Source: Lentisphaeria bacterium (GTDB lineage: Bacteria; Verrucomicrobiota; Lentisphaeria; Victivallales; Victivallaceae). Taken from it: a stretch of 64,000 bases of DNA. Made by a program: the position numbers and the translations under genes. The DNA lies in assembly GCA_022009855.1 (NCBI GenBank), contig CP091727.1, forward strand, positions 1,488,001-1,552,000, given 5' to 3'. A model generated the notes under the pieces. The model searched no databases and was not told where the DNA came from. It saw only the letters and a list, made by a program, of their open reading frames with translations. Shown piece after piece: positions 10,158-21,340 of the stretch; the first letter of the stretch is position 1; every line of letters begins with the position of its first letter.

Positions 10158-11292
10158 ATGTTTGTATTTCTCCCCTTCCGGGCCTACGACGACGAATACT
10201 CGTTCGAACGGAAACCGTGGCTGACCTGGAGCATTCTCGCGCTCTGCATCGCAATCTACACGGCAATGACGTATGGACTCTCCGAACAGCAGATCGAACA
10301 CCTCTATTATGAGTTCGGCTGCGTTCCCTCCGAATTCCACTGGTGGACGATGTTCACCTGCACGCTGCTCCACGGCAGCGTCGGCCATCTGCTCGGAAAC
10401 ATGTTCTTCTTCTTCATCTACGCGCCGATGTGCGAAAAGGCGTTCGGCCACGGCCGCTTTCTGCTGCTCTATCTTCTGGGTGCGGCGGCCAGCATGGGCG
10501 GACACCTGCTGATGACGCCCGCCTTCTACCGCGACATCCCCTGTGTCGGCGCCTCGGGGGCGATTTCGGCGGTGCTCGGCGCGTTTCTGGTCACCTTCCC
10601 GACGGTCCGGATCAAGTCGGTATTCATCGTGCTGATCTTCTTCCCCCGGCCGGTGATTTTCTCGCTCCCGGCCTGGATCGTGCTGGGATGCTGGTTCCTG
10701 ATGCAGATCTTTTACAGTTTGAATCTTTTCGGAGGCGCGATCGAGGTCGCATTCTGGGCTCACGTCGCCGGCTTCGCCGCCGGGGCCCTCATCGGCAGCT
10801 GCTACCTCTGGAGCGATCGCTGGAAACAGAAGCTCGACATCGCCGACCGCCTCCGTCGTCTCAACAGCGGCATTGCCGTCGATCCGGAAGATCTCCGCTG
10901 GCTCAACGCCAACGGCTACATCGATTCGGCGCTGCTCGAAGCGCTGACCACCACCGATGACGAGCTCGCGTTTGTACGGCTCAACACGCAGCTCCGCCTC
11001 GGAAGACGGGAACAGAAACGACGGCAAGGTCCTCCTCTGCTACTACCGGCTCCTGCGCCGCGTTCAACCCGAAGAGATCAATGGAGACATCCATGCGGCG
11101 GCGATGCGTTCGGCGCTTGCTCTTCACGCGGCGGGCATCGCCGGTTACGCCGGATTTCAGGCGCTCGTCCGCCATGACGAAACCGCACCGCTCCCGGGGG
11201 TTACCCTGGAAGCGCTCGCGGAAGTTTGTGAATTGACCGACGATCCCGCCGGGGCGGCGGAGCTGCGCCGGTTCGCCGCGGAGCTGGCCTGA
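10158..11292 (+). CDS. Rhomboid-family intramembrane serine protease (one frameshift)
   Basis: This is a polytopic membrane protease. The first helix follows KPWLTWSILALCIAIY; LLHGSVGHLLGNMFFFFIYAPMCEKAFG corresponds to helix 2 with the HxxxN oxyanion region; GASGAISAVLGAFL carries the catalytic Ser of GxSG; HVAGFAAGALIG carries the catalytic His. After the six-helix core comes a cytoplasmic tail of about 130 residues. In the tail the frame shifts by +1 near 11000; the continuation (RNDGKVLLCYYRLLRR to the stop at 11292) is helical. The start is the ATG immediately after the preceding stop. The neighbours, two zinc-finger membrane proteins, are candidate substrates or adaptors. Confidence 0.85.
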
Positions 11293-11456
11293 ACCTCAGG
11301 GAATTTTTTCTCCGGAGCCATTCTTGGCAGATCATGCTGATTTTGTTTCAGAAAATCAAGGTTTACGAAGGAAGGTGAGATATAGTATAAACAACGCTTT
11401 CCGGAGTGTTCCGAAGCGTGGAACCGGAAAATCATTTGTTCAGAAGGAAACCGGAT

Positions 11457-14400
11457 ATGGAGAACCTGTACGCTGCCGATCAGAAGAAGAGTTTCGAAGA
11501 GCTGTTCCGCGCCCCGGGGGCGCTCTACCGAGACACTCCATTCTGGGCGTGGAACTGCAAACTGGATCGGGAGCAGATCCGCCGCCAGATCGCCGCATTC
11601 CACGAAATGGGCATGGGAGGATTTCACATGCATGCCCGGACGGGGCTGGCCACCGCCTATCTTGAACCGGAGTTCATGGAGATGGTCCGCGAGTGCGTCG
11701 ATATCGCCAGACGCGATTCGATGCTCGCCTGGCTCTACGATGAGGACCGCTGGCCCTCCGGCGCGGCGGGCGGCATCGTCACACGGGAGCCGAAGTTCCG
11801 CTCCCGCTACCTGCTTTTCACCCCGGAACGGCGTTCGGAAGCGCCGGATGCGGCCAATGACGATTCCGGTCTGCTGCTCGGCTGCTATGCGATCCGGTTC
11901 GATGCCGACGGCTGTCTGGCCGAATACCGGATGATCGAAGAGACGGAGGAGCCGGCGGAGGGATTCGAAAAGTTCCATCTCTACCGAATGATCCGGGAGA
12001 ATTGGAGCTGGTTCAATGACGAAACCTACGTCGACACCCTCAATCCGGCCGCGATCCGCCGTTTCGTCGAGGTGACGCATGAGGCGTATGCCAAATGCGT
12101 GGGGGATGAATTCGGGCGGACGGTTCCGGCGATCTTCACCGACGAGCCGCAGTTCTTCTTCAAATCGGTGCTGAAGTTTTCCCGGGAGCGGAAGGATGTG
12201 ATCCTCCCCTATACCGACGACCTTCCGGATACCTATCGGGCTGCGTACGGCGCCGAGTTTCTGCCCACGCTGCCCGAACTGATCTGGGAGCTCCCCGGCG
12301 GCGCCTGGTCGCTTGCCCGTTACCGCTACCACGATCACGTGGCCGAGCGGTTCGCTTCCGCCTTCGCCGACACGATCGGCGAGTGGTGCGAAGCGCATAA
12401 TCTGCGGCTGACCGGTCATATGATGTCGGAGCCGACGCTCGAATCCCAGACCTCGGCGCTGGGTGAGGCGATGCGCAGCTACCGCGCCTTCCAGCTGCCC
12501 GGTATCGACATGCTCTGCGACAATATGGAGTTCTCCACCGCCAAGCAGGCCCAGAGCGCCTCGCATCAGTACGGGTGCGGCGGGGTGCTGAGCGAACTTT
12601 ACGGCGTGACCGACTGGGACTGCAATTTTACCGTTTACAAGGGGCAGGGCGACTGGCAGGCGGCGCTCGGCGTCACGGTCCGGGTGCCCCACCTTGCCTG
12701 GATGTCGATGGCGGGTGAGGCGAAGCGCGATTATCCCGCTTCGATCGGCTGGCAGTCTCCGTGGTGGAAACAGTACCGGATCATCGCCGATCATTTCGCC
12801 CGGGTCGACGCCGCGCTGACCCGGGGCGTCCCCCATGTCCGGGTCGGCGTGATCCATCCGGTCGAATCCTACTGGATGGTTTATGGACCGCAGGATCAGA
12901 CCGCCGCTCGCCGGCAGCAAATTTCCGAAGGATTCGAAAATACGGTGGCGTGGCTGCTCGACGGTCTGGTCGATTTCGACCTGATCGCGGAATCTCTTCT
13001 GCCGTCGCAGTGCCCGGTCCAGCTGGGGCGCCGCTTCATCGTCGGCCGGATGGCCTACGACATGGTCGTGGTTCCTCCGGGGATCACGCTGCGTTCGACG
13101 ACGCTCGACCGGCTGGAGACCTTTGCCGCCGCCGGCGGGAAGGTGGTGTTCGCCGGCGAGGTGGCGGTCTGTTGCGACGCGGTACTCTCCGACCGCCCGG
13201 CGAAGCTGGCGGAACGGTGCCGCCGGATCGGTTTCTCGCGCACCGCGCTGCTCGAAGCGGTCGAGGAGTGTCGCGACATCAAGGTGATCCGGCAGGATGG
13301 GTATCCGGCGGAAAAACTGCTCTATCAGATGCGCCGGGACGGGGAGAAACGCATTCTCTTCCTTGCCAATACCGAGCGGGCGGGGGAAATCCGGTCGCTC
13401 CGGGTGATGGTCCGGGGGGCTGGCAGCTGCGTTCCCTCGATACGCAGAGCGGGTCGATCACGCCGGTGGAGGCGCAGCAGGAGAACGGCTGGACTGTGGT
13501 GACGTATGATTTTCCGCCGCACGGCCATCTGCTGCTGGAACTTCTCCCCTCCTGCGAGAGCGTCGGGAAGCCGCTGCCGCGAATTGTCTCCGATCCGGAA
13601 GAGCTGGAGGCTTCCACCATCGGATTCCTGCGCGGAACGATGCCGGTCACGCTCGACGAACCCAATGTCCTGGTGCTCGATCTGCCCGAATGGCGGCCGG
13701 CGGACGAGGAGGCGTGGCGGCCGCGGGAGGAGATCCTCCGGGTCGACAATCAGATTAGGGATCTCTTCAAACTCCCGAGGCGCGGCGGAGCGATTGTACA
13801 GCCGTGGGCGCAGACGGTCTCCGGCGACCTGCTGGGGCGGGTGGAGCTTCGGTTCACGGTGGAGGCCGCCTGCGACATCGCGGCCCCGGAACTTGCATTC
13901 GAGCCGCCGGAGGAACCCTTCGAGATCGAATGGGACGGGCGCCGGGTGGAGTTTTGCGACAACGGCTTCTGGACGGATGAATGCGTGCGTAAAACCCCGT
14001 TTCCGGCGATTGAGGCAGGGAAGCACGAACTGATCTTCCGCTGCGGCTACTCTGCCCGGAGCGGACTGGAACGCTTCTATCTGCTGGGCGACTTCGGTGT
14101 CGGGATTCGCGGCGATGAAGCGATTCTGACTGCGCCGGTCCGGGAGCTTCACTGGGGCGACATCGGTCCGCAGGGACTCCCCTTCTACGGTGGGAACGTC
14201 ACCTACCACGCCACCTTCGACCTGCCGGAGAGCGGGCGTTGCCGGCTGCGGATTCCCGGGAGAAACAGCATTCACGGAGAGCTGTGCGGCAACCTGGTCA
14301 GTCGCGAGGTGCCGTTTGCCGGATTCTTCGGTACGTTGATCGGTGTTGCCGTGGACGGCAGAGAGGCCGGCGCAATCGCGTTCGCTCCGTTCGAATGCCC

Positions 14401-14609
14401 GTTCGGGGAGCTTTCCGCCGGGCGGCATACGGTCGATCTCACCCTCTACGGGCACAGGGCGAACTCGTTCGGCGTAATTCACCCTCGCCTTCCGGATTCC
14501 GTGGATCGGTCCCCAGGCGTGGCGGACACGGGGAGATCTGTTCAGCTACGAATATCAGCTCCGGCCGCTCGGAATCACAATGGCGCCGCGCATTCTCCGC
14601 GGCTGTTGA
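11457..14609 (+). CDS. Putative glycoside hydrolase, GH106/alpha-rhamnosidase-like family (two frameshifts)
   Basis: This protein of about 1050 residues starts with FRAPGALYRDTPFWAWNCKLDREQIRRQI, then MGMGGFHMHARTGLATAYL and AWLYDEDRWPSGAAGG, the layout of a TIM-barrel hydrolase family seen in Lentisphaerae and Planctomycetes and related to GH106. Candidate acids include the DEDRWPSG and FTDEPQFFF regions. The C-terminal third holds beta-sandwich domains and ends GPQAWRTRGDLFSYEYQL then APRI. No signal peptide is visible, so it may be cytoplasmic. AGAAGGA 8 bases before the ATG at 11457 decides the start. A G6 run near 13418 lacks one base, and a second shift near 14480 (CACCCTC) restores the ending. 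The substrate is not predictable beyond a plant or host glycan. Confidence 0.7.
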
Positions 14610-14621
14610 CTCCGGAATTCT

Positions 14622-14677
14622 TTTTGCGGGGAATCGGTGAATTTTTCCCCGCAAAAGTTCCCCGACTCCGTTTTTTT
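14622..14677 (+). terminator. Hairpin after the glycoside hydrolase
   Basis: TTTTGCGGGGAA at 14622-14633 pairs perfectly (12 bp) with TTCCCCGCAAAA at 14645-14656. A T7 run follows only at about 14671, so this is a probable rather than classic terminator. Confidence 0.5.
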
Positions 14678-14720
14678 CACAAAAATGTGAAAAAAAACAG
14701 GCAAAATCAAGAAAACAAGT

Positions 14721-14748
14721 TTGAATTTTTTCGCCATTGTACTATACC
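14721..14748 (+). promoter_or_regulatory. Candidate promoter before 14815
   Basis: TTGAAT at 14721-14726 and TATACC at 14743-14748, spacer 16. Confidence 0.45.
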
Positions 14749-14814
14749 GTATAGAAGTAAAGGCTATCGGGATATATGCCTTGACGGAAAAACTATAAAA
14801 AAAGGGGTTCGATA

Positions 14815-15573
14815 ATGGTATTCGTATATGGAGCTTTGATGTTCCTGGCGTTGGCCGGCATGATCGTGTGCAGCAAGAAGCAGAAAACCAATCCGGCCAT
14901 GCAGCCGATCGCATTCGTGCTCTTCATCGTCGTCGTGATCGGTGCGATCATGTTGCTCAAGGAGATGGAAATCTTCGGCAACAGCAACAGCAGCCTGCTC
15001 AGCAATGAGCTGAAGTTCTATTCCTCGCAGGGGGTACAAGGTCGGCAAGTTCTTCTCGCAGAACAACGCCGGCAAGAAGGTCCTGTTCGTGGTCGAGCCC
15101 GAACTGGTCAACAGCGAAAACATCAAGGGTCTGGTGGAAGCCTTCTCCGAAGGGTACGGCTCCAACAATGTCGTGATCGATACCATCGTTCTGCCGGGCA
15201 ATCAGGCCGAGGCGCCGATGCCGCTCTACATGATGATGAAGGCGAAGGACTTCGATGCGTTGCTTGAAAAGCACGGCGATGTCCAGATCGTGGTCAACAC
15301 GATCGGCCTCCCGAACGATCTGCAGAAGATGAAATATTGGAAGGCCGACAAGGCGACCCGCCCCGCGCTCTTCCTGCTCGGCATGCCCTCCGGCCGGATC
15401 GACGGTCTCGCCGAAGCGATTGCCAAAGGCGACATCGCCGGTATTGTGACCTCAATCCGAAGGCCAAGTATGATGTCAAGGCTCCGAGTGATCCGGAGGA
15501 GGCCTTCGACATCCGCTACATCCTGGTCAACAAGGACAACGTCGAAGCGAACAAGGCGAATCTGCTGAACTGA
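14815..15573 (+). CDS. Single-TM hypothetical protein with soluble alpha/beta domain (two frameshifts)
   Basis: The N-terminus is hydrophobic (VFVYGALMFLALAGMIVC, and a second stretch FVLFIVVVIGAIMLL), so the protein has one or two membrane helices. The rest is a soluble domain of about 170 residues with alternating strand/helix character (GKKVLFVVEPELVNSENIKGLVEAF, VQIVVNTIGLPNDLQ, PALFLLGMPSGRIDGLAEAIAKGDIAGIV), which resembles a Rossmann-like or periplasmic-binding lobe. I recognise no family. Frame breaks: one extra G at CAGGGGG near 15035 and one missing base near 15455; the corrected reading is IVTLNPKAKYDVK. It has its own promoter and terminator. Confidence 0.6.
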
Positions 15574-15597
15574 TCCGCTTTCAGGCCGAATTCTGGC

Positions 15598-15628
15598 AAG
15601 CGCCGTCACTGCTGTGGCGGCGCTTTTT
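15598..15628 (+). terminator. Rho-independent terminator
   Basis: AAGCGCCG pairs with CGGCGCTT across a 12-base loop and runs into T5. It sits 25 bases after the preceding stop. Confidence 0.8.
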
Positions 15629-15704
15629 GCACCTTTTCCCGGAGTTTCTCCGGTTGAAAACGGCGGCTTCCCCTCTTTTTACTGCTGAATTACACGAATT
15701 CGGC

Positions 15705-15733
15705 TTGTAATCAATCGTATTTTGATGTATATT
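15705..15733 (+). promoter_or_regulatory. Sigma70-type promoter of pckG
   Basis: TTGTAA at 15705-15710 and TATATT at 15728-15733 are 17 bases apart. The same hexamer pair with the same spacing occurs before the symporter at 27121 and at 63819. A 5' leader of about 55 bases with GGAGGA precedes the pckG ATG. Confidence 0.75.
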
Positions 15734-15794
15734 TTAGAGATTATACCGAGAGACTACACCCAACCCAAAACATATTTCGGAGGATTTCAAAATC

Positions 15795-17639
15795 ATGACG
15801 AAACAACTCAACGCGACTCCGACCTGCAACGAAAAGCTGGTCAAGTGGGTCCAGAGCTGGGTCGAGCTGTGCAAGCCCGACGCCGTTTACTGGTGTGACG
15901 GTTCCCGCGAAGAATATGACCGTCTCTGCAACGAGCTGGTTGACTCCGGTCTCGCCATTCGCCTGAACCCGGCGAAGCGTCCGAACAGCCTGCTGTTCCG
16001 CTCCGATCCGTCCGATGTGGCGCGTGTCGAAGCCCGTACTTTCATCGCTTCCCGGAAGCAGGAGGATGCCGGCCCGACCAACAACTGGATCGATCCGGTC
16101 GAACTCAAGAAGACCATGACTGCGCTTTACGACGGCTGCATGAAGGGCCGCACGATGTATGTGATTCCCTTCTCGATGGGCCCGGTCGGTTCGAACATTG
16201 CCAAGATCGGCGTCGAACTCACCGATTCCGCGTACGTTGTGATCAATATGGAAATCATGACCCGCGTCGGCACCAAAGTTCTTGAAGTGCTCGGCAAGGA
16301 CGGCGAATTTGTTCCCTGCGTCCACTCCGTCGGCAAGCCGCTCGGCCCCGGCGAGAGCGACCACGGCATCTGGCCCTGTGCGCCGATGGATAAAAAATAC
16401 ATCGCTCACTTCCCCGAAACCCGCGAGATCTGGTCCTACGGCTCCGGTTACGGCGGCAACGCTCTGCTGGGCAAGAAGTGCCTCGCCCTGCGCATTGCGA
16501 CGGTGCAGGCCCGCGACGAAGGCTGGATGGCCGAGCATATGCTCATCCTCAAGCTGACCAATCCGAAGGGCGAAGTCAAGTATGTGACCGGCGCGTTCCC
16601 GTCGGCCTGCGGAAAGACCAACCTGGCCATGCTGATCCCGACCATTCCGGGCTGGAAGGTCGAGACCGTCGGCGACGACATCGCCTGGATGAAGTTCGAC
16701 GAAGAGGGCAACCTCCGCGCGATCAATCCGGAAGCCGGTTTCTTCGGCGTCGCGCCCGGCACCAGCATGAAGTCCAACAAGAACGCCATGCTCTCCTGCG
16801 CGAAGGATACCATCTTCACCAATGTCGCGCTTACCGATGACGGTGATGTCTGGTGGGAAGGCATCGGGTACGATGCGCCGGAACACCTGATCGACTGGAA
16901 GGGCAATGACTGGAAACCCGGCATGGTCGATGCCGACGGCAAGCCGGTCAAGGCGGCTCATCCGAATGCCCGTTTCACCGCCCGTGCCTGCAACTGCCCG
17001 GCGATTGCGCCGGAGTGGGAAGATCCCGCCGGCGTGCCGATCGCCGCGTTCCTCTTCGGCGGCCGTCGTCCTTCGACCCTGCCGCTGATCTACCAGGCCA
17101 AGAGCTGGGAGCACGGCGTCTTCATCGGTTCGACTGTCGGTTCTGAAGTGACCGCCGCCGCGCTCGACGTCAAGACCGGCACCGTCCGCCGCGACCCGTT
17201 CGCCATGCTGCCCTTCTGCGGTTACAACATGGGCGATTACTTCAAGCACTGGCTGGATATCGGCAAAGCCGGCGCCGCCAAGGGCAAACTCCCGAAGATT
17301 TTCTGCGTGAACTGGTTCCGTAAGAACGCCGAAGGCAAGTTCATGTGGCCCGGCTTCGGGGACAACAGCCGTGTTCTCGCCTGGGTCTTTGACCGCTGCG
17401 ACAATGCCGGAAAATATAAGGACACCCCGATCGGCATCATGCCGACCGAGGACGCCATCGACCTTACCGGCATCGAAGATGAGGTCAGCAAGGCCGATCT
17501 GGCCGAACTGCTCAAGGTTGACGTCGAAGGCTGGAAGAACGAGCTGGCGATGATCAAAGAGCACTATAAGAAGTTTGCCGGACACCTGCCGGTCGAACTT
17601 TCGCAGCAGCTCGAAGAGCTCGAGGCGCGGCTGAAGTAA
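15795..17639 (+). CDS. pckG: Phosphoenolpyruvate carboxykinase (GTP)
   Basis: The enzyme interconverts oxaloacetate and PEP with GTP/GDP; in fermenting anaerobes it often runs toward oxaloacetate for succinate or propionate formation. The 614-residue length fits the GTP class. Motifs: the P-loop region [10 protein letters not shown], kinase-2 [20 protein letters not shown], the Mn/PEP region with FSMGPVGSN and [18 protein letters not shown], and the guanine-binding part [15 protein letters not shown]. The frame is unbroken, in contrast to most neighbours. GGAGGA at 15779-15784, 10 bases before the ATG, is a strong ribosome site. A perfect terminator follows. Confidence 0.95.
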   Translation: MTKQLNATPTCNEKLVKWVQSWVELCKPDAVYWCDGSREEYDRLCNELVDSGLAIRLNPAKRPNSLLFRSDPSDVARVEARTFIASRKQEDAGPTNNWIDPVELKKTMTALYDGCMKGRTMYVIPFSMGPVGSNIAKIGVELTDSAYVVINMEIMTRVGTKVLEVLGKDGEFVPCVHSVGKPLGPGESDHGIWPCAPMDKKYIAHFPETREIWSYGSGYGGNALLGKKCLALRIATVQARDEGWMAEHMLILKLTNPKGEVKYVTGAFPSACGKTNLAMLIPTIPGWKVETVGDDIAWMKFDEEGNLRAINPEAGFFGVAPGTSMKSNKNAMLSCAKDTIFTNVALTDDGDVWWEGIGYDAPEHLIDWKGNDWKPGMVDADGKPVKAAHPNARFTARACNCPAIAPEWEDPAGVPIAAFLFGGRRPSTLPLIYQAKSWEHGVFIGSTVGSEVTAAALDVKTGTVRRDPFAMLPFCGYNMGDYFKHWLDIGKAGAAKGKLPKIFCVNWFRKNAEGKFMWPGFGDNSRVLAWVFDRCDNAGKYKDTPIGIMPTEDAIDLTGIEDEVSKADLAELLKVDVEGWKNELAMIKEHYKKFAGHLPVELSQQLEELEARLK

Positions 17640-17666
17640 GTTCAGCTTTTCTCGATAAAAAGAGTC

Positions 17667-17705
17667 GTCCCCGGATGATTTGCGATCGTCCGGGGGCGCT
17701 TTTTT
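17667..17705 (+). terminator. Rho-independent terminator of pckG
   Basis: GTCCCCGGATGAT (17667-17679) pairs over 13 bp, with two G-T pairs, with ATCGTCCGGGGGC (17685-17697), followed by T6. The next 210 bases up to the IS5-like element hold nothing I can identify. Confidence 0.9.
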
Positions 17706-17915
17706 GCGAATGCACTCCCGGCGCCATCCGGAAGTGTGAAGTGCGCCGGGTCTGCCGTGGTTCCGTCTGGCGCGGTGCTGCCGAACAGAGTGCGTATTCC
17801 ATACCGTCGAGGTCTCCTCTGCATCGGCTTGCGGAAACTTTGAGCTTTGCCGCTCACTACCGTTTCCCCCGATGTCGGGGAGCAAATGCTCTGTGGTCTC
17901 TGTATCCCGGGCTGT

Positions 17916-18759
17916 GTTAGGTTGTATCGTCAATAGATTTGTGCTATATTATGCAAACGTCAAAAAAAAGGATATCGGGAAAATGGCGAATGCATACGAA
18001 CGACATGATATATCGGATGAATCTTGGGCTAAAATCGAATTTTTTGCTACCGGGGCGCAAGGGAACTTGGGGCGGCAACGCTCGCGACAACCGGCAATTT
18101 ATCAATGCGGTATTTTGGATTTTACGAACGGGGGGCACCTTGGCGTGATTTGCCACCGAGTTACGGAGATTGGAAAAATACTCACCGGCGTTTTGCCGTT
18201 GGCGTGACAAAGGAGTTTGGGAGAAATTATTGCAGGAATTGATTGACAATCCAGAATTTGAGCTGTTGATGATTGATGCAAGTCATATCAAAGTTCATGC
18301 ACATGGGAGTGGTGCTCGTGGAGGCAATCAAGATATGGCCAAGACAAAAGGGGCTCAACACCAAGATACATTTGGCCGTGGATGCGCATGGTATGCCGGT
18401 CAGAATCCTTATTACAGAAGGTACCACGGCGGATTGTAAGCAGGCTGAAGCCTTGATTGATAACATCAAAGCGAAGGTTCTTCTGGCAGACCGCGGTTAT
18501 GATTCGGACGCAATTGTCGAGAAAGCGGAAAAAGCAGGGATGAAGGCAGTTATTCCGCCAAGAAAGAATCGCAAAACGCAACGTGAATACGACAAGGAGT
18601 TGTACAAGTTACGGCACTTTGTCGAGAATGCATTCATGATATTAAAACGTTGGCGCGGAGTCGCAACCAGATATGCTAAAAACACCGCTTCGTTTCTTGC
18701 TGCAGTACAAATCAGATGTATTGCAGCTTGGGTCTTTAACTATTGACGACACGATCTAG
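17916..18759 (+). mobile_element. IS5-family insertion sequence (IS427-like group)
   Basis: Imperfect terminal inverted repeats bound the element: the left end ends ...ATCGTCAATAG at 17936 and the right end begins CTATTGACGAC at 18740. TTAG on the left and CTAG on the right flank may be a target remnant. The element is about 845 bp and encodes one transposase. The right repeat overlaps the last transposase codons. Confidence 0.75.
17983..18746 (+). pseudogene. IS5-family DDE transposase (several frameshifts)
   Basis: The conceptual protein starts MANAYERHDISDESWAKIEF and includes FINAVFWILRTG, LLMIDASHIKVHAHGSGARGGNQ (first catalytic Asp), GMPVRILITEGTTADCKQAEALI, LLADRGYDSDAIV (second Asp) and HFVENAFMILKRWRGVATRYAKN (Glu region), all typical of IS427-group transposases. 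The frame changes near 18040 (T6), 18130 (G6), 18200 and 18345 (AAAAGGGG). Members of this group often use one programmed frameshift, and the A4G4 site near 18345 would be the natural place; four changes are too many for that alone. The copy is therefore either dead or carries sequencing errors. Confidence 0.75.
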
Positions 18760-18821
18760 GGATCGTCGCATTGGACGGCGCCCGGAGTCCGTGCCGCCAT
18801 TTGTGTTTGTGCAGAACTGCA

Positions 18822-18850
18822 GTGCCGCTTGCCGGCGGCGCGTTTTTTTT
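18822..18850 (+). terminator. Rho-independent terminator (plus strand)
   Basis: GTGCCGC pairs with GCGGCGC (7 bp) around loop TTGCCG and is followed by T8. It faces the terminator of the minus-strand symporter. Confidence 0.65.
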
Positions 18851-18865
18851 CCCATTGAGGAGACA

Positions 18866-18896
18866 TAAAAAAGAGAGCGGTGTATTCACCGCTCTC
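18866..18896 (-). terminator. Terminator of the minus-strand symporter
   Basis: On the minus strand GAGAGCGGT and ACCGCTCTC form a 9-bp stem followed by T6, 23 bases after the symporter stop. Confidence 0.85.
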
Positions 18897-18918
18897 GCTG
18901 TCATTTTTCCGTCGAGGC

Positions 18919-21219
18919 TCAGTTGTCGGAATTCTTGCCCTCCGCACGCTCGACATGGGCCAGGTCCACCACCGAAACATGACCGGATACCCGGCCGTCG
19001 TCCAGCGGATTCTCGACTCGTGCGGCAAGATCATGGAAGAGCCGCTTGAGGTCGACAACGCCGCCCCAGAAGAACCAGACCGTCGAGACCACCCCCCACG
19101 ATGACACCCAGAATGATCGTGTTGAAGTAGAAGTAGATGCTCCACCACTCCGGCGGCCACGGCCAGAATACGTTCCAGATAATCACGAAGACGAACGCAA
19201 TGATGAACTGGTAGACGATCGTGTAGCCGAATACCGACCAGGCGATCACCTTGTCGCCGGTGGTGTATTCATCCGTGATGCCGATCAGTTTGGAGAACGC
19301 ATTCCGCCAGGTCCACGCCTCGTGGTGCTGCTGTTCGCCGTCCAGACTGTACCGGCCGCGATGCAGCATCCGGTCCAGGTTGAAGGGGCGGCGACAGGTG
19401 AGGAGCGAACCGACCAGATAGGCCACACAGCCGGTGATCATCGCGATGAAGTAGATTTCATACGAGTTGATCGGGAATTTGACGTCGCTCATCGTCCAGA
19501 CGATGTAGGGGTGGAACGGCCCGGAAGCGGTGTCCAGAAATTCCGCTACGCTTTCCACATATCCCATCTCATCCAGCCAGGGGTAGATGATATCCGCCCA
19601 GTTGCGTTGCAGCAGCAGACCGGAAAGGGAGATTCCCGACCCGAAGAAGAGCGCGCAGAACGCTCCGGTCGTCGTGCCGAACCGGGTGTAGAGTCCTCCG
19701 ATCATGATCGGCCCGGCCGCTCCCAGCCACAGCGAACACATGATCTGGATGAACATGTTGATATAGTCCAGCTGCGACATGAAGAGCGAAACGAAGACGA
19801 AGAAACAGCCGACCGCAATCGTCACGCCGCGCAACCACCAGAGATGTTCCCGCGGGGTGAACGCCTTTTTCCGGAACGGCATGATTACGTCCTGCACAAT
19901 CGTGCTCGACGCGTTGAAAATGCGCGAGTCGTCAGTCGAGAGCATCAGCATGATCATCAGCAGCGTGAAAAGTCCCATCAGCGCGCTCGGCAGGAAGCTG
20001 CGCAGCAGCACCGGCATCATCATCTGATAGTAGAGCGTGCGGAATTTCTGGAACACCGCCGGACCGTCTTCGACCGTGTCGCGGAGCAGATTGTAGGTGC
20101 CTTTCAGGTAGGGCGTGTCGGGATTCTCAGTGCGGGAATAGGGCTTGTCCACACCGATCACGTGGGTCGCCGCCGGAATCGCCTCGTAATGCCGGGCAAG
20201 CTTTTTGCGGACCGCCTGGTCCGGAATCACCTCGTTCGCCACCCGGTTGGCCAGTTCGACGCGGACGTCGCGGGCCTCTTCACGGAAGTGGTTCGAGAGC
20301 ATGATCACCACCACGGTCAGAGCGATCAGGGTGCACATCAGCATCGAGAAGCCGGTCCGCCAGGTGCCGAGCACACCAGCCATCTTCTGTTCATGCGGGG
20401 TGCGGCCGGCGCTGGTTGTGTCGTTGCCGATCCAGCTGGCGCGGTTGAGAATGCTGCCGACGATGGTGACTACCAGACTGAAGATGTTGAAGTCGCGCAG
20501 CTTGTGAAGGTCCATCGGGTTGAGGAAGCTCTCTCCGGGCGCCCGGTCGAGCATGACCGGCGCGATGTCGTCCACCCAGGAGATGTTGCTCAGCACGAAG
20601 ACAGTGAAAATCACGAAGATCGGGTAGCCGAGCAGCCCCTGGAAGCAGTCGGTGATGATCAGCGAGACGCGGCCTCCGGGCAGGATGACGATGGTTGCGA
20701 GCGTGACTACGATGATGACCACGATCATGAAGGTCGGCACGGTCATTCCCCAGATGGTGACAGAATGGGGAAGCCGAGGAAGTAGATGAAGAAGCGGGCG
20801 GCAATCGCCGGGGCGATGGCGTTGGTGATCATTTCCGCAATCGTCCGGATCGTCGCGGCGATTACACGAAACGCCCGGTTGTAACGCATTTCGAGGAACT
20901 GGCCGATCGAGAGACAGCGGGTCTGGCGGTAGCGGTAGACGCAGTAGCCGGTCAGCGACATGAAGATGCTCACCGGAATGGTCAGCTTGCTCCAGAGTCC
21001 CATGGCCATGCCGCACTGGTACTCCTGTTCACAGAGGGCGACGAGGGTGATGACGGCGAGTCCCGCCTGAAGGTCACCAACACTGATGACGTATCGCCCG
21101 GCGACACGTCCGGCGGCGAGGTAATCGGCGACGCCCCGCACATACCGCTGGGCGTGACAGGCCGCCCAGAGGATGGTGATCAGAGGCAGAATGACGATGA
21201 GCCAACCGATCCAGTTCAT
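18919..21219 (-). CDS. Sodium:solute symporter family protein, copy 1 (two frameshifts)
   Basis: This is a polytopic inner-membrane transporter of about 766 residues of the SSS family. It begins MNWIGWLIVILPLITILWAA, keeps the family segment RYVRGVADYLAAGRVAGRYVIS, and has at least 12 hydrophobic helices, with a large loop of about 110 residues between helices (around HYEAIPAATHVIG). The tail carries RVENPLDDGRVSGHVSVVDLAHVE. It is paralogous to the intact gene at 27121 along its whole length. Frame breaks occur near 20760 (within ...YFLGFPHSVTIWGMT...) and 19080. The substrate is unknown; the enlarged loop and long tail differ from classic sugar or proline symporters. Confidence 0.85.
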
Positions 21220-21269
21220 TTGAAAATCCTTATGTTGTTGTTAAATATGGTTGCAGACACACCTGTCCT

Positions 21270-21297
21270 ATAATCAAAGAAAACAGGCCTTTTTCAA
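21270..21297 (-). promoter_or_regulatory. Candidate promoter of symporter copy 1
   Basis: On the minus strand TTGAAA (21292-21297) and GATTAT (21270-21275) are 16 bases apart. The leader is short, unlike that of copy 2. Confidence 0.5.
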
Positions 21298-21340
21298 GAA
21301 CCTTCTTTCAAAATGTGCGCGATTTTCCGGACGTTATCTT

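Noticed and set aside
14815..15573. Programmed frameshifting as a general explanation of split genes
   Set aside because: Slips go both ways, occur in unrelated housekeeping genes and at non-slippery G/C runs; sequence error is simpler.
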